The notes under the pieces were generated by a model. The model was not told where the DNA came from and made no database searches. It saw only the letters and a program-made list of their open reading frames with translations. From Phycisphaerales bacterium (GTDB lineage: Bacteria > Planctomycetota > Phycisphaerae > Phycisphaerales > UBA5793), in the NCBI GenBank assembly GCA_020852515.1, contig JADZAS010000015.1, forward strand, positions 62,001 through 126,000: a stretch of 64,000 nt of DNA, read 5' to 3'. A program made the position numbers and the translations under genes. Shown here piece by piece: positions 26,691 through 35,576 of this stretch. Numbering within the stretch: the stretch's first letter is position 1; each line of letters starts with the position of its first letter.

Positions 26691-26720
26691 TTGGGGGAAA
26701 CCGAGGCGTTTTGAGATAAT
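26691..26720 (+). promoter_or_regulatory. Possible promoter of the SGNH/FG-GAP gene
   Basis: TTGGGG (26691-26696), an 18-base spacer and GATAAT (26715-26720) lie about 90 bases upstream of ATG 26810. The -10 is good and the -35 is weak. Confidence 0.3.
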
Positions 26721-26809
26721 CCCTTGCGAAATCATCGGCATTTCCCTTAGGATGGGGAGGAAGCGACAAGATCGCTGCATTGGCTGTTTTCAGCCGGGGG
26801 ACTACCGAG

Positions 26810-29578
26810 ATGGGAAACGGTGTTTTCCGCGACGGTGCGTTGCAATTCAACTGGGCCGTTTTGGGCGTTCTGGCGGCGGCGGAACTGGCTGCTGCACAGT
26901 CCGGACTGCCTTACACCATTGCTCCGCCAGGCGATGCCGTCGCGTTCGGCCAGTCCGTGGCCTCGGGCGGTGATGTGGATGGCGATGCCCTGCCCGACGT
27001 CTTCGTCGCCGACCCGGCCTTTGCGAATGAGCATGGCGTGGTCGGCCGGTGGTCGCTCTTCAGCGGCGCCGACGGCCAGCTGCTCTGGACCGTGACCGGC
27101 GACCAGACCTGCGCCCGACTCGCCGCGCCGGTCGCGATCAACCTTGGATCATCCGGCGTACGCGATCTCGTTCTCAACGGCTCGTGCAACGCACTGTTCG
27201 TCGGCGACTCGCTGACCACCTTCGGCCACTGCGTGCGAATGACCCAACAGTGGGATGTGACGTTCCGCGGGGCCTACGTCGATCCCCAGACCTCGGCCGT
27301 CGGCGGCTTCACCAAGATCGATGGCAATCTCCAGAACGCCCTGCTGCTCGGCCGCAACCCAGACGAAACCGGCGTGATCGAAGACTGGCCGTTCAGTTCC
27401 TCCCGGCGGCGCGAGGTGAGCTGGCTGGACGACTCGCCGGACAATCAGAGCATCCTCAGGTTCCAGGTGGTCGCGGCCGCCTGGCAGGGCTGCGCGCGCC
27501 TCGACTGGGCAGGTCTGACGCCGCGCTCGCGCCACATCCTCATCGCAACGCCAATGAGTCCGCCTGTTCGAATCCGAACCATGCTCGATGGCGGCTCACC
27601 GCAGACGGATCCAAATTCCCCCGGCCCGTGCGCTCCAGCCTCAGTGATGGTTCTCGACTCCATTCGAGGCGAAGCGCTTGAGCCGGGGTGGGGCGTTGTT
27701 GAGAGCCGGGTGCTCACGGGCAAGGACATCGTCGAACAGACCGACGCTGAGATCGTGCTTCTGGGTTGTCGGCTGTCTGTGCCGGAGATGGCTCGCGGCT
27801 TTGAAGTCGGCAGCCACTCGTGGGGCGGCGCGACGAGCACCGACCACGCCGATGCGTCGAACTGGGATCCCGCCATGCTCGCCGATGAAATGCGCGCGAC
27901 GGAGACGAATCTCGTCATCATCAAACTCGGCCAGAACGACGCCGGCGGCTGGCCGCTGCCGAGGTCCGAATTCAAGGCGAACATCGAGGTCATCATCGAA
28001 AAGTACACCGCGGCGTGCGCGCCCGGAGTCCGCTTCCTGCTCGTCTCGACGTGGGAAACCGCCAGCCGCGGTGCGGCACTCGCGGAGTACGCCGATGCGA
28101 TGTTCGAGATCGCAGCAGCCGATCCGGCCCGGATCGCGTTCTGCGATCTGTTTCGGTATGTGCGCGACGAGTTGGGCCCATGGGACGCCTGGCATGAGAC
28201 CTATCTTCGAGACGGCATTCACGCCAATAACGCGGGCGACGATCTTTTTGGCTCCTACCTCTGGACAATGATCAACACGCGCGATGACCCCGTCGCGCGC
28301 TCACTCAATCCGCTGCTGAACCACGAATACATGCTCACCGGCGCAATCATCGGCGATCTCGATGGCGACCGCAAAGCCGAGGTGCTCGTGGGCATCCCAA
28401 ATGCAGACGATTTGCGCGGCGCGGCGTCCGTATTCTCAGGCGCGACGGGCGCGAGGCTGTTTGAGTACCGCGGCGTTCATCCCGGCGATCTTCTCGGGCT
28501 GGATGTCGAGGGCTTGGCGGATCTCAACGGCGATTTCGTGCGCGAGTTTGCGATCATCACCGACGCCGACGCGACGGATCGCGCCTCGCTGACCATTTAT
28601 GACGGCGCGACCGGCGAACGCTATCGACCCGGACCGGTGACGCCATACCCTGCGCGGCGCCTGCGCGACGGCGGCGATCTCGACGACGACCACGTTGGCG
28701 ATCTCATCATCGGCACGCGGAGCACATCTGCCGGCGAACCGCGCGGCGAAGTGCTCGCTCTCTCGGGGCGCACGGGCGAAGTTCTCTGGAGCGAGGAGCG
28801 CGGGGGCGGTTTGTTTGGCTCGGCCATTCTCGCCGGCGCTGATTACAGCGGCGATGATGTGCCCGACGTGGCGTCAACCTTCGGACCCGACGGCAAGATC
28901 GTGTTGCTGTCGGGCGCGGATGGCGCGGAGTTCGCAACCATTGACCCGCCGCCGGGCGTTCATTGGGACGCCCTGTGGCCGGCGGATCTCAACGGTGATG
29001 GAGAGTGCGAGATCGCAGCCATGCGCGTCGAAGGCGCGCGCTTTGGCGCGGACGTTGTTTCTCCATCCGATGGCGGCGAGGTTCATTGGGCAATGGGAAG
29101 TGCGCCCATCGCGCCGCTGCGCTCGATCAGCGGCAACGAACTGGCAGTGGCGGATGTGAACGGCGATGGGGCGGATGATCTCATCATCGGCTCAGTCGGC
29201 AGCGGAGCGCGCATCCTGGGCGGCAACACACTGCTGCTCAACTTCACTCAGCGCGCACTCGACTACCGACTCACGCCCGGCCGCTCGTACGGCTTTCAGA
29301 TTTCCGGCGCGAAACCAGAGCGGGTCGTCCACGTGCTCGGCTCGCTCACCGGCAACGGGTGCACCATGCTGCCGCAACTGGGCATCTGCATGGATCTTCA
29401 GAAGCGGCTCTATTATGTCGGCCAGGCGGATGTGGATGCGCGGGGCATGGCGCGTTTCACGCTCGACGTGCCGACCGGCGCGCCGCCGTGCCGCATCTGG
29501 ATGCAGACGATTGATCCGGCCGACCCGGCTCGCGGCGCGATCAAGAGCAACGTGATGGAACTCGAAGTGACGCGGTAG
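26810..29578 (+). CDS. Secreted SGNH hydrolase embedded in FG-GAP repeats
   Basis: A 922-residue exported protein. It starts at ATG 26810, with GGGGGA about 8 bases upstream, and has a signal-like segment ending LAAAQS. FG-GAP-type repeats follow (GGDVDGDALPDVFVADP), then an SGNH/GDSL hydrolase: GDSLT with nucleophile Ser134, KLGQND (block III, about 372-377) and DGIH (Asp468 and His471). More FG-GAP repeats follow with DxDGDxxxD calcium-like loops (GDLDGDRKAEVLVG, ADLNGDGECEI, ADVNGDGADDLIIG), then the C-terminal domain shared with two other secreted proteins here. It may be an esterase acting on polysaccharide acetyl groups, with repeats as a propeller scaffold; the substrate is unknown. 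Confidence 0.72.
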   Translation: MGNGVFRDGALQFNWAVLGVLAAAELAAAQSGLPYTIAPPGDAVAFGQSVASGGDVDGDALPDVFVADPAFANEHGVVGRWSLFSGADGQLLWTVTGDQTCARLAAPVAINLGSSGVRDLVLNGSCNALFVGDSLTTFGHCVRMTQQWDVTFRGAYVDPQTSAVGGFTKIDGNLQNALLLGRNPDETGVIEDWPFSSSRRREVSWLDDSPDNQSILRFQVVAAAWQGCARLDWAGLTPRSRHILIATPMSPPVRIRTMLDGGSPQTDPNSPGPCAPASVMVLDSIRGEALEPGWGVVESRVLTGKDIVEQTDAEIVLLGCRLSVPEMARGFEVGSHSWGGATSTDHADASNWDPAMLADEMRATETNLVIIKLGQNDAGGWPLPRSEFKANIEVIIEKYTAACAPGVRFLLVSTWETASRGAALAEYADAMFEIAAADPARIAFCDLFRYVRDELGPWDAWHETYLRDGIHANNAGDDLFGSYLWTMINTRDDPVARSLNPLLNHEYMLTGAIIGDLDGDRKAEVLVGIPNADDLRGAASVFSGATGARLFEYRGVHPGDLLGLDVEGLADLNGDFVREFAIITDADATDRASLTIYDGATGERYRPGPVTPYPARRLRDGGDLDDDHVGDLIIGTRSTSAGEPRGEVLALSGRTGEVLWSEERGGGLFGSAILAGADYSGDDVPDVASTFGPDGKIVLLSGADGAEFATIDPPPGVHWDALWPADLNGDGECEIAAMRVEGARFGADVVSPSDGGEVHWAMGSAPIAPLRSISGNELAVADVNGDGADDLIIGSVGSGARILGGNTLLLNFTQRALDYRLTPGRSYGFQISGAKPERVVHVLGSLTGNGCTMLPQLGICMDLQKRLYYVGQADVDARGMARFTLDVPTGAPPCRIWMQTIDPADPARGAIKSNVMELEVTR

Positions 29579-29604
29579 AAAAGTACCCGGCGCCTTTTGC
29601 TAAG
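29579..29604. repeat. REP-like palindrome, copy 2
   Basis: AAAAGTACCCGGCGCCTTTT followed by GCTAAG begins right after the stop of the SGNH gene. It matches the element at 24264-24290 in length, A/T ends and flank, with several base changes in the arms. The rest of the 29579-29845 spacer shows no gene. Confidence 0.45.
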
Positions 29605-29845
29605 AGCCCCTGACACAATGGCACGTGAATTGCTGATGGCCGGAGTTCGAAGCGGTCTTCTGACGATCTCATCTCGATACTGATCACTTCGCATCGGCGG
29701 TGCTCTGATTCCAACGGCACCCTGCTTCGACCCGCTTCGGGCGAAGCATGCGAGATCGCTGGGAGGTCTCACAACTGAACAGATTCGTCCGCGTCATCAC
29801 CCCCGGCATGCTTCACGCAGAGCCGATGAAGCATGGCACCCGCAT

Positions 29846-31324
29846 TCACTTCCCGCCCAACTTCGCCCGGTTGTGTTCGACCACACTCGGGCCCCAGCCC
29901 CCAACGAGGTACGGGCCGACCCAGCCCCATGAAGGCACGCGCAAGGTCCCGCTTTTTTCGAGTTGGAGCCAGTAGTAGTTGCCGGTGCGCTCGTGGCGGA
30001 CGACGGACTCGCCAAGGCGCTGCGGATCGTCGGACTTCATGAACTGTTCGAGCAGCGATTCGAGCCGGCGCTGCGTCGCCGCCGCCTGGCGTGCGTCCTT
30101 GAGTTCGAAGTACACCGTCGTCGCGCCCGGCACCGGCACCGCCGGCGGCGGATCGTTGCTCAGCACCACGTGCGGCTCAAACGCCGACCAGAGCGCATCG
30201 TACGTCGCCCGCTGGCGCAGCCGATACTGCTTCACGCTCGCGTCAAACTCATCCAGTTTGTCGGCCGCGAGCGTGTCGCGATAGGCGCCCAGCACCCGAT
30301 CGAACGCGGCGGCGAAGTCGATCGGAATGACCACGCAGTACTCCCCCGCCGGCCTGGGCAGCGTGAGGTCATCCGGCCAGTGATCGAGCGTGAGCGAACG
30401 ACTCACGACGAGATCGTGCCGGTCACGGCGCCGCTGCCAGGTGAGATCGGCCACGAGAAAGGCGCCCCTCCACCGGCCGTGAAACATCCAGTTGCGCGCG
30501 CCATCGAGACGCCACGTCGTGAGCATGCGGCGCGGCCGGCCCTGCGCGAGGATGTCGGGCATGGTTTCGTGCAGGCGCTCGAAGTTGATCCAGATCTCGA
30601 GAAACGACGGCTCGACTGCATCGCGCTGCTGCTGCTGCACGGTGAGGCGGTGCAGAGTCAGCGTCGGATTCTCGGCGCCGGCCGCCTGCGCGTTGACCCA
30701 GCGCTCCAGCGAGCCGCGCCCGAGCCCGACGACGAACGAATCGGGCAGCGAAGCCCATTCCACTATCTGCCATGGCGACCAGTTCGGTTGGCTGAATCGC
30801 GCCGCCCGGCTGCCGGTCGGGAGGTCAAACAGCTCCTGCCCGCCGCTCGCGGCCTGGCCTGCTCCATCGCCGGCCGGCGCCTCACTTTGATAGTGCGAGA
30901 GGATCGTGCCCAGCGTGGAAAGAAACCCGCGGTGGTCGCGCGACGACTCGAGCACGAGCACGCTCTGCAGCTGCGTAAGCCGAAAGCCGTTCTTCGCCTG
31001 CACATCGAACTCGGCGTCGAGATCGAGCACACACAACGTGTGCGGCACAGCGCCGGCCACGCTCGCGGCGAGGATGCCGTCAAAAAGCGGATGAAAGTCC
31101 GGGCTCACCAGCCCCGCCTGCTCGGCCAGGCGCAGCGCCAGCGGCAGCATCGCGGCAGTCTTGGAGTCGAACCGCGAAGGATCGAAGCGATAGAACGCGA
31201 CAGCATCAGGCGGAATGCGCGGCGGCGCCGCGGCTGCCGGCAGCGCCGCGCAGGCAAGGACCGACAGCGCCAGCACAGCCTGAGCCGCCCACCCCCGTCG
31301 CCGCGCTTCATTCGAGTGTCGCAT
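29846..31324 (-). CDS. Exported protein of unknown function
   Basis: A 492-residue protein. ATG 31324 starts a basic region and signal peptide (RGWAAQAVLALSVLACAALPAAAA). The mature part begins PPRIPPDAVAFYRFDPSRF, a pattern of the planctomycete exported proteins related to DUF3352. It has no transmembrane segment after the signal and few cysteines. Segments such as VLVLESSRDHRGFLSTLGTI and PDSFVVGLGRGSLERWVNAQ alternate beta strands and helices. It lies just downstream of another exported protein of similar character (31427-33313) in the same orientation with about 100 bases between, so both may share a transcript and a function that I cannot name. Confidence 0.55.
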   Translation of the reverse strand: MRHSNEARRRGWAAQAVLALSVLACAALPAAAAPPRIPPDAVAFYRFDPSRFDSKTAAMLPLALRLAEQAGLVSPDFHPLFDGILAASVAGAVPHTLCVLDLDAEFDVQAKNGFRLTQLQSVLVLESSRDHRGFLSTLGTILSHYQSEAPAGDGAGQAASGGQELFDLPTGSRAARFSQPNWSPWQIVEWASLPDSFVVGLGRGSLERWVNAQAAGAENPTLTLHRLTVQQQQRDAVEPSFLEIWINFERLHETMPDILAQGRPRRMLTTWRLDGARNWMFHGRWRGAFLVADLTWQRRRDRHDLVVSRSLTLDHWPDDLTLPRPAGEYCVVIPIDFAAAFDRVLGAYRDTLAADKLDEFDASVKQYRLRQRATYDALWSAFEPHVVLSNDPPPAVPVPGATTVYFELKDARQAAATQRRLESLLEQFMKSDDPQRLGESVVRHERTGNYYWLQLEKSGTLRVPSWGWVGPYLVGGWGPSVVEHNRAKLGGK

Positions 31325-31426
31325 GATGAACCAGACGCCCCCACCGCCGCAACGTGGGCGAAAAAAGCCGAACGCCCCCGAATTGAATCGGCGGCGCCCG
31401 GCTGAGTCCACATGTGTGCGTCAAAG

Positions 31427-33313
31427 TCAACGCATGTCTTCATCCGTTTCGTCGGCGTCGTCGCCGTCTTCCATTTCTTCGAACATCTCCATCTCGTGCA
31501 TGTGCATCATGTGCTCTCTGCTCTCGATGGTCTGCTTGTGTTCTTCGGCCATGGCCGCGGCGATGCCGATGCCCACCAGCGCCGGAGTGACCCCCATGGA
31601 GCCCGCGCCGCCGGCGATGTTGACCATGAGCGAGGGATCGCCCGACGACTTGTAGACGAAGTCATCGCCGTCGATGCTCGTCACGCCGATCCATGCCTGC
31701 GCGTTCTTGCTCAGCGCGGCGACCGAGGGCGTCACCAGCCCCGGATCGCGCGAGGGATCGACCGGCGAGCGCACGAAGTTCGCCACCGCGGCGCCGACCA
31801 TCTGCGCAATCGGATAGCCGCGGTTGATCGTGGCGGGCATGTCCATGAACGACACCTTGATGGCGTGCTCGAGCATGCCGGCGCTGGCCTGCCTGAAGCG
31901 CGGATTGTCGGTCAGGCTCGGCCGGCCGCTGCGCCAGTGATCGACCGCGGCAAGGACGCCCTGGGGCGTGGCGCCGATGACGAGCCGCTCGTCGATCACG
32001 CCCAGCGACACTTCGATGGGCACGGGCAGTCCGGGGAAGGCGAGGCTGAAGAGACTGGCCGCCTTGCCGCCGGAGGTGGTGTCCCACTGCCGCACGCGCA
32101 CATAGCCATGCAGCGGCGTGGCGTGGAGATTGGCGGTGTTGGCCAGGCTGGAGAGCGCATCGGCCATCGCCGGGCCGTCCACGTCGGGCTGGATCATCAC
32201 CAGCGACATAAGTCCGCCGCCGCCGGTTTCGTCGGCCATGTACGCGACCCAGGTCTTGCCGAGCGCATCGACGAGTGCGGCAAGTTCGGGCACGCCGGCC
32301 ATGGCCGCGGCCATGCTGGCGGGCTCGGCGAAGCTGCTCAGGTCCTGCACCTGCGCGCTGGCCATGGTTACATCGCGCGGAATGAGCCGGTACGAATCGG
32401 CCGGAATGGACTCGAACTGCACGTTCATCGGCACGCCCATGCCTTCCATCGTTGCGGCGATGTCCTGCATGAGCGTCACGCCGCCGCGCATCCGCAGCAC
32501 CGACCAGCGCCGGCCGTCCTTGATCGCCGAGGCGCCGATGAGATCGAGCGGGCCCTCGGGGAGGAAGCCTTCGATCATCTGGCTCATGTTCATGGCGTCC
32601 GGCTCGCCGCTGGCCTCCATCACGCGCTGGGCGACCCTGGCCGCCGCCTTGAGATTGAAGTAGATCTGGCCGTCAAGATCGGCGCTGGGCAGTTCAGCGG
32701 GACCGGGAACGGTCAGCGCGCCCATGGCGAGCCCGTCGCCAGCGCTGTCGAACCCGGCGATGAACTGCGTCTGCGCTTCGTTGGCCGGGCCGAAGATGAA
32801 CTGGCCCATGGGCAGCGCCACGCTCATGAGCTGGTTCTGGCCGGGCGACAGCGCCAGGCCGTGCTCCTGCGCCGCCATGCGCGCGAGGAACTGAACGGCG
32901 TTGTGCATCTGCGCCGTGGTATCGCGGTTGCCGGTCTGGACGATGATGCGGGCATCGAGATCAGGCACCATGTTGACCATGCCGCCGTGATCGATGATCG
33001 CCAGTTCGCAGGGATGATCGATCATGCCGACGATCATCGGCATCACGCTCTTGAGGAGTGCCAGGCCCTCCTGCGCGTGCTCGTCGTCTTGCGTCAGCAT
33101 GCTGATCTCGGTCGGAAGTTCGGTCAGGCGCTGGCCGAGCATGCCCATGGCCCGGGCGAGCCCTTCATCCTGGGGCGCGATAAAGATCTGCTTGAGCCCC
33201 GGCCCGCGGACCACCAGCAGCGCTTCATCCTGGGCGAGCGCCGGGCCCGCCGCCACCGCCGTCGTGCACAGCGCCGCCACGGCCAGCCGGCGCGGTTGAA
33301 TCAGAATCGTCAT
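31427..33313 (-). CDS. Exported protein with acidic Met/Glu/Asp-rich tail
   Basis: A 628-residue protein. ATG 33313 has AAGGAGAG 6 bases upstream and opens a signal peptide (RRLAVAALCTTAVAAGPALA). The body is soluble, unusually Met-rich, and resembles DUF3352-type exported proteins (GMLGQRLTELPTEISML, LVIGATPQGVLAAVDHWRSG). Near the end a Gly/Ala-rich hydrophobic stretch (GSMGVTPALVGIGIAAAMAEE, residues about 580-600) is followed by HMMHMHEMEMFEEMEDGDDA, a His/Met/Glu-rich tail that could bind metal. The function is unknown. Confidence 0.6.
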   Translation of the reverse strand: MTILIQPRRLAVAALCTTAVAAGPALAQDEALLVVRGPGLKQIFIAPQDEGLARAMGMLGQRLTELPTEISMLTQDDEHAQEGLALLKSVMPMIVGMIDHPCELAIIDHGGMVNMVPDLDARIIVQTGNRDTTAQMHNAVQFLARMAAQEHGLALSPGQNQLMSVALPMGQFIFGPANEAQTQFIAGFDSAGDGLAMGALTVPGPAELPSADLDGQIYFNLKAAARVAQRVMEASGEPDAMNMSQMIEGFLPEGPLDLIGASAIKDGRRWSVLRMRGGVTLMQDIAATMEGMGVPMNVQFESIPADSYRLIPRDVTMASAQVQDLSSFAEPASMAAAMAGVPELAALVDALGKTWVAYMADETGGGGLMSLVMIQPDVDGPAMADALSSLANTANLHATPLHGYVRVRQWDTTSGGKAASLFSLAFPGLPVPIEVSLGVIDERLVIGATPQGVLAAVDHWRSGRPSLTDNPRFRQASAGMLEHAIKVSFMDMPATINRGYPIAQMVGAAVANFVRSPVDPSRDPGLVTPSVAALSKNAQAWIGVTSIDGDDFVYKSSGDPSLMVNIAGGAGSMGVTPALVGIGIAAAMAEEHKQTIESREHMMHMHEMEMFEEMEDGDDADETDEDMR

Positions 33314-33394
33314 GACCACTCTCCTTGCGTCGTTGCATCTCTCGGACAGTTCCACCAGTCGCCGCCCCGCCGAGGGGCAACTACATTACATGCT

Positions 33395-34468
33395 GTGAAT
33401 CGCAACCCACCAGAACCGGTGAATCGTATCGCCATCGTGCGGCCCAGCGCGCTGGGCGACGTCTGCCGCAGCGTTCCCGCCCTGGTCAGCCTCCGCCGGG
33501 CCTTTCCGCAGGCCGCCATCGACTGGATCGTCCAGGACACCTTCGTCGATGCGGTGCGGGCGCATCCCGACCTCAATGAAGTTGTTCCGTTTCCGCGGCG
33601 GCGGTTTTCACGGCTCTGGCGCAGCCTGCCGGTGGCCAGGGAGTGGTTCGCGTGGAGTCGCGCTCTGGCAAGTCGTGGCTACGACGTGGTTTACGATCTG
33701 CAAGGCCTCGCCCGCAGCGGGCTGATCACCTGGCAGACCCGCGCCCCGCGGCGGGTCGGCTTTGCCGATGCGCGCGAAGCCGGGCACCTGGGCTACACCC
33801 ACCGCCACCGCATTCCCGCGACCATGCACACCGTCGATCGCATGCTCGCGCTGCTGCAGGCCGACGGCGTGCCGGCCGAGCGCGACATGCGCCTCTACGC
33901 GCCCGACGACGCAACCCAATGGTGGCGCCAGCAGCGCGATGCAGCGCAACTGCAGGATTCGCCCTACGCCGTCGTCGCCCCCACCAGCCGCTGGGCTTCA
34001 AAGCGCTGGCCCGCCGAACGCTTCGCCCAGCTCGCGCCGCATCTGCGCCGAGCCGGTTTCGATCGCCTCGTCATCGTCGGCGGCCGCGACGAGCGCTCGC
34101 AGATCCAGCCGCTGCTCGACCTCGCCCAGCGCGACAACTCCATCGTCGACCTCGTCGGCGCGACCACCGTCGGCGGCCTCATGGCGGTGATCGCCGGCGC
34201 GTCGCTGGTCATTGCCAACGACTCGGCAGCGCTGCACATGGCCGTCGGATTCGATCGGCCCTACGTCGCACTCTTCGGCCCCACCGACGTATCGCTCGTC
34301 GGGCCCTACCGCGGCGAGCAGTGGGTCATCCAGCCGCCCGTCGATCCCGCCGCCCTCAATCACAAAGACGCGTCGCTGGGCTCGAGCATCATGGAGCGCA
34401 TCAGCCTGAACCAGGTCATCGAGCGCATCGACCAGCGCCTCGCAGCGCCGGCGGAGCGACCGCAGTGA
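33395..34468 (+). CDS. Glycosyltransferase family 9 (heptosyltransferase-like)
   Basis: A 357-residue GT9 enzyme like the LPS core heptosyltransferases, which transfer ADP-heptose to lipid A-Kdo. The N-terminal signature RIAIVRPSALGDVCRSVPAL and the C-terminal donor-binding region VIANDSAALHMAVGFDRPYVALFGPTD (in two parts) are clear. The start is uncertain: no ATG exists at the right place, so I use GTG 33395 (GTG 33419 is an alternative). It heads an operon with maf, a membrane protein, lpxK and rfaE2, all overlapping. Because rfaE2 makes the ADP-heptose precursor in the same operon, a heptosyltransferase role fits well. Confidence 0.78.
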   Translation: MNRNPPEPVNRIAIVRPSALGDVCRSVPALVSLRRAFPQAAIDWIVQDTFVDAVRAHPDLNEVVPFPRRRFSRLWRSLPVAREWFAWSRALASRGYDVVYDLQGLARSGLITWQTRAPRRVGFADAREAGHLGYTHRHRIPATMHTVDRMLALLQADGVPAERDMRLYAPDDATQWWRQQRDAAQLQDSPYAVVAPTSRWASKRWPAERFAQLAPHLRRAGFDRLVIVGGRDERSQIQPLLDLAQRDNSIVDLVGATTVGGLMAVIAGASLVIANDSAALHMAVGFDRPYVALFGPTDVSLVGPYRGEQWVIQPPVDPAALNHKDASLGSSIMERISLNQVIERIDQRLAAPAERPQ

Positions 34469-35136
34469 CGCCGACGCCTTCACCTCATCCGCCGCGCCTG
34501 CTGCTCGCCAGCCGTTCGCCGCGCCGGCTGCTGCTGCTGCGCGAGGCCGGCTATGAGGTGGACGCCATCGACACCGCCATCGACGACGGCGAACTCAGGC
34601 CCGGCCGCGTCACCATCGCGCAGTGGACCGCGGCGCTGGCCCACCTCAAAGCCCGCGCGGCGCTCCACGCCCACGATGAGTCTTCGAATCGTGGGATGTT
34701 CCTCCCCGCCCACGCGCTCATCATCGGCTCTGACACCGTCGTCGAGATGGATGATCGGCTCATCGGCCAGCCGCGCGACGCCGACGACGCCCGCCGCATC
34801 ATCCTCGACCTCGCCGATCGCGAGCACGATGTGATCACCGGCGTTTCGCTCATCCATGTCGCCACCGGCTGCGAAACGCTCTTCTTCGACGTCGCCAGGG
34901 TCACCGTCGGCCCCATTCCTCCCAATTCAATCGACGAGTACGTCGCCACCGGGCAGTGGCGCGGCAAGGCGGGCGCCTACAACCTTTCTGAGCGACTCGC
35001 CGCCGGCTGGCCCATTCAATACCAAGGCGATCCAGCCACCATCATGGGTCTGCCGATGAAGCGACTGACCCGCTGTCTCGCGAATCGCTGGAACATCACG
35101 CCCCGCACCATGTCCAAAGACGCCGCCTCCTCATGA
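34465..35136 (+). CDS. maf: Maf-like nucleotide pyrophosphatase
   Basis: A 223-residue Maf/HAM1-like protein that hydrolyses non-canonical or excess nucleoside triphosphates such as dTTP or UTP. Family motifs are LLLASRSPRRLLLL, IIGSDTVVEMDD, GQPRDADDARRI, VARVTVGPI, GKAGAYNLSER and TIMGLPM. Translation starts at GTG 34465, overlapping the GT9 stop as GTGA. It has a short Pro-rich N-terminal extension and a longer C-terminus than typical (about 195). Its place in an LPS operon is by co-transcription and not by known pathway. Confidence 0.85.
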   Translation: MTPTPSPHPPRLLLASRSPRRLLLLREAGYEVDAIDTAIDDGELRPGRVTIAQWTAALAHLKARAALHAHDESSNRGMFLPAHALIIGSDTVVEMDDRLIGQPRDADDARRIILDLADREHDVITGVSLIHVATGCETLFFDVARVTVGPIPPNSIDEYVATGQWRGKAGAYNLSERLAAGWPIQYQGDPATIMGLPMKRLTRCLANRWNITPRTMSKDAASS

Positions 35137-35576
35137 TGCTCCTGGCCAAACTCACCGCCGACTACGGCCCGCTCGTCCCGCTCGCGTGGACGGCGCCGGC
35201 GGCGGTCATCATCATCGGCGCCCTGGTCACCTACTGGCGCCGCCTGCGCCCGCGCGACATCCCGCGCAGCCGCCGCCGCATCCGCCGGGCCAACACCATC
35301 GTCCAGTTCACCCTGACGCTCATGCTCGTCTACGCGCTGAGCATTGCCGACGGCGACCGCCGCCCGGCCCAGTTCACCGTCGCGTGGATCGGCGTGGTGC
35401 TGCTCGTGCTGCTCACCATCGGCTTTGCCATCGCCGACTCGCTCAACACCATGCGCCTCCACCGCCGCATCCAGCGAGACCTGCGCCGCGGTGCTTTCTC
35501 CGACATCGCCGACGCCAAGCGCCAGCAGCAGTCCGCCAGCGCCAAGGCCGCCCCGCGCGCAGGTGGCCATGAATAA
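35133..35576 (+). CDS. Small membrane protein of the LPS operon
   Basis: A 147-residue protein with three hydrophobic segments (about residues 15-34, 53-72 and 81-103). The segments are separated by strongly basic loops (WRRLRPRDIPRSRRRIRR), and the C-terminal tail is hydrophilic. I do not recognise a family. It overlaps the maf stop by ATGA and lpxK by 8 bases, so it is translated with them. Its position between maf and lpxK suggests a role in envelope assembly, which is inference only. Confidence 0.65.
   Translation: MMLLAKLTADYGPLVPLAWTAPAAVIIIGALVTYWRRLRPRDIPRSRRRIRRANTIVQFTLTLMLVYALSIADGDRRPAQFTVAWIGVVLLVLLTIGFAIADSLNTMRLHRRIQRDLRRGAFSDIADAKRQQQSASAKAAPRAGGHE

Noticed and set aside
31412-33394. 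Long extension upstream of the GT9 gene (1018 residues)
   Set aside because: It is antisense to the exported protein at 31427-33313 and carries no recognisable domain.
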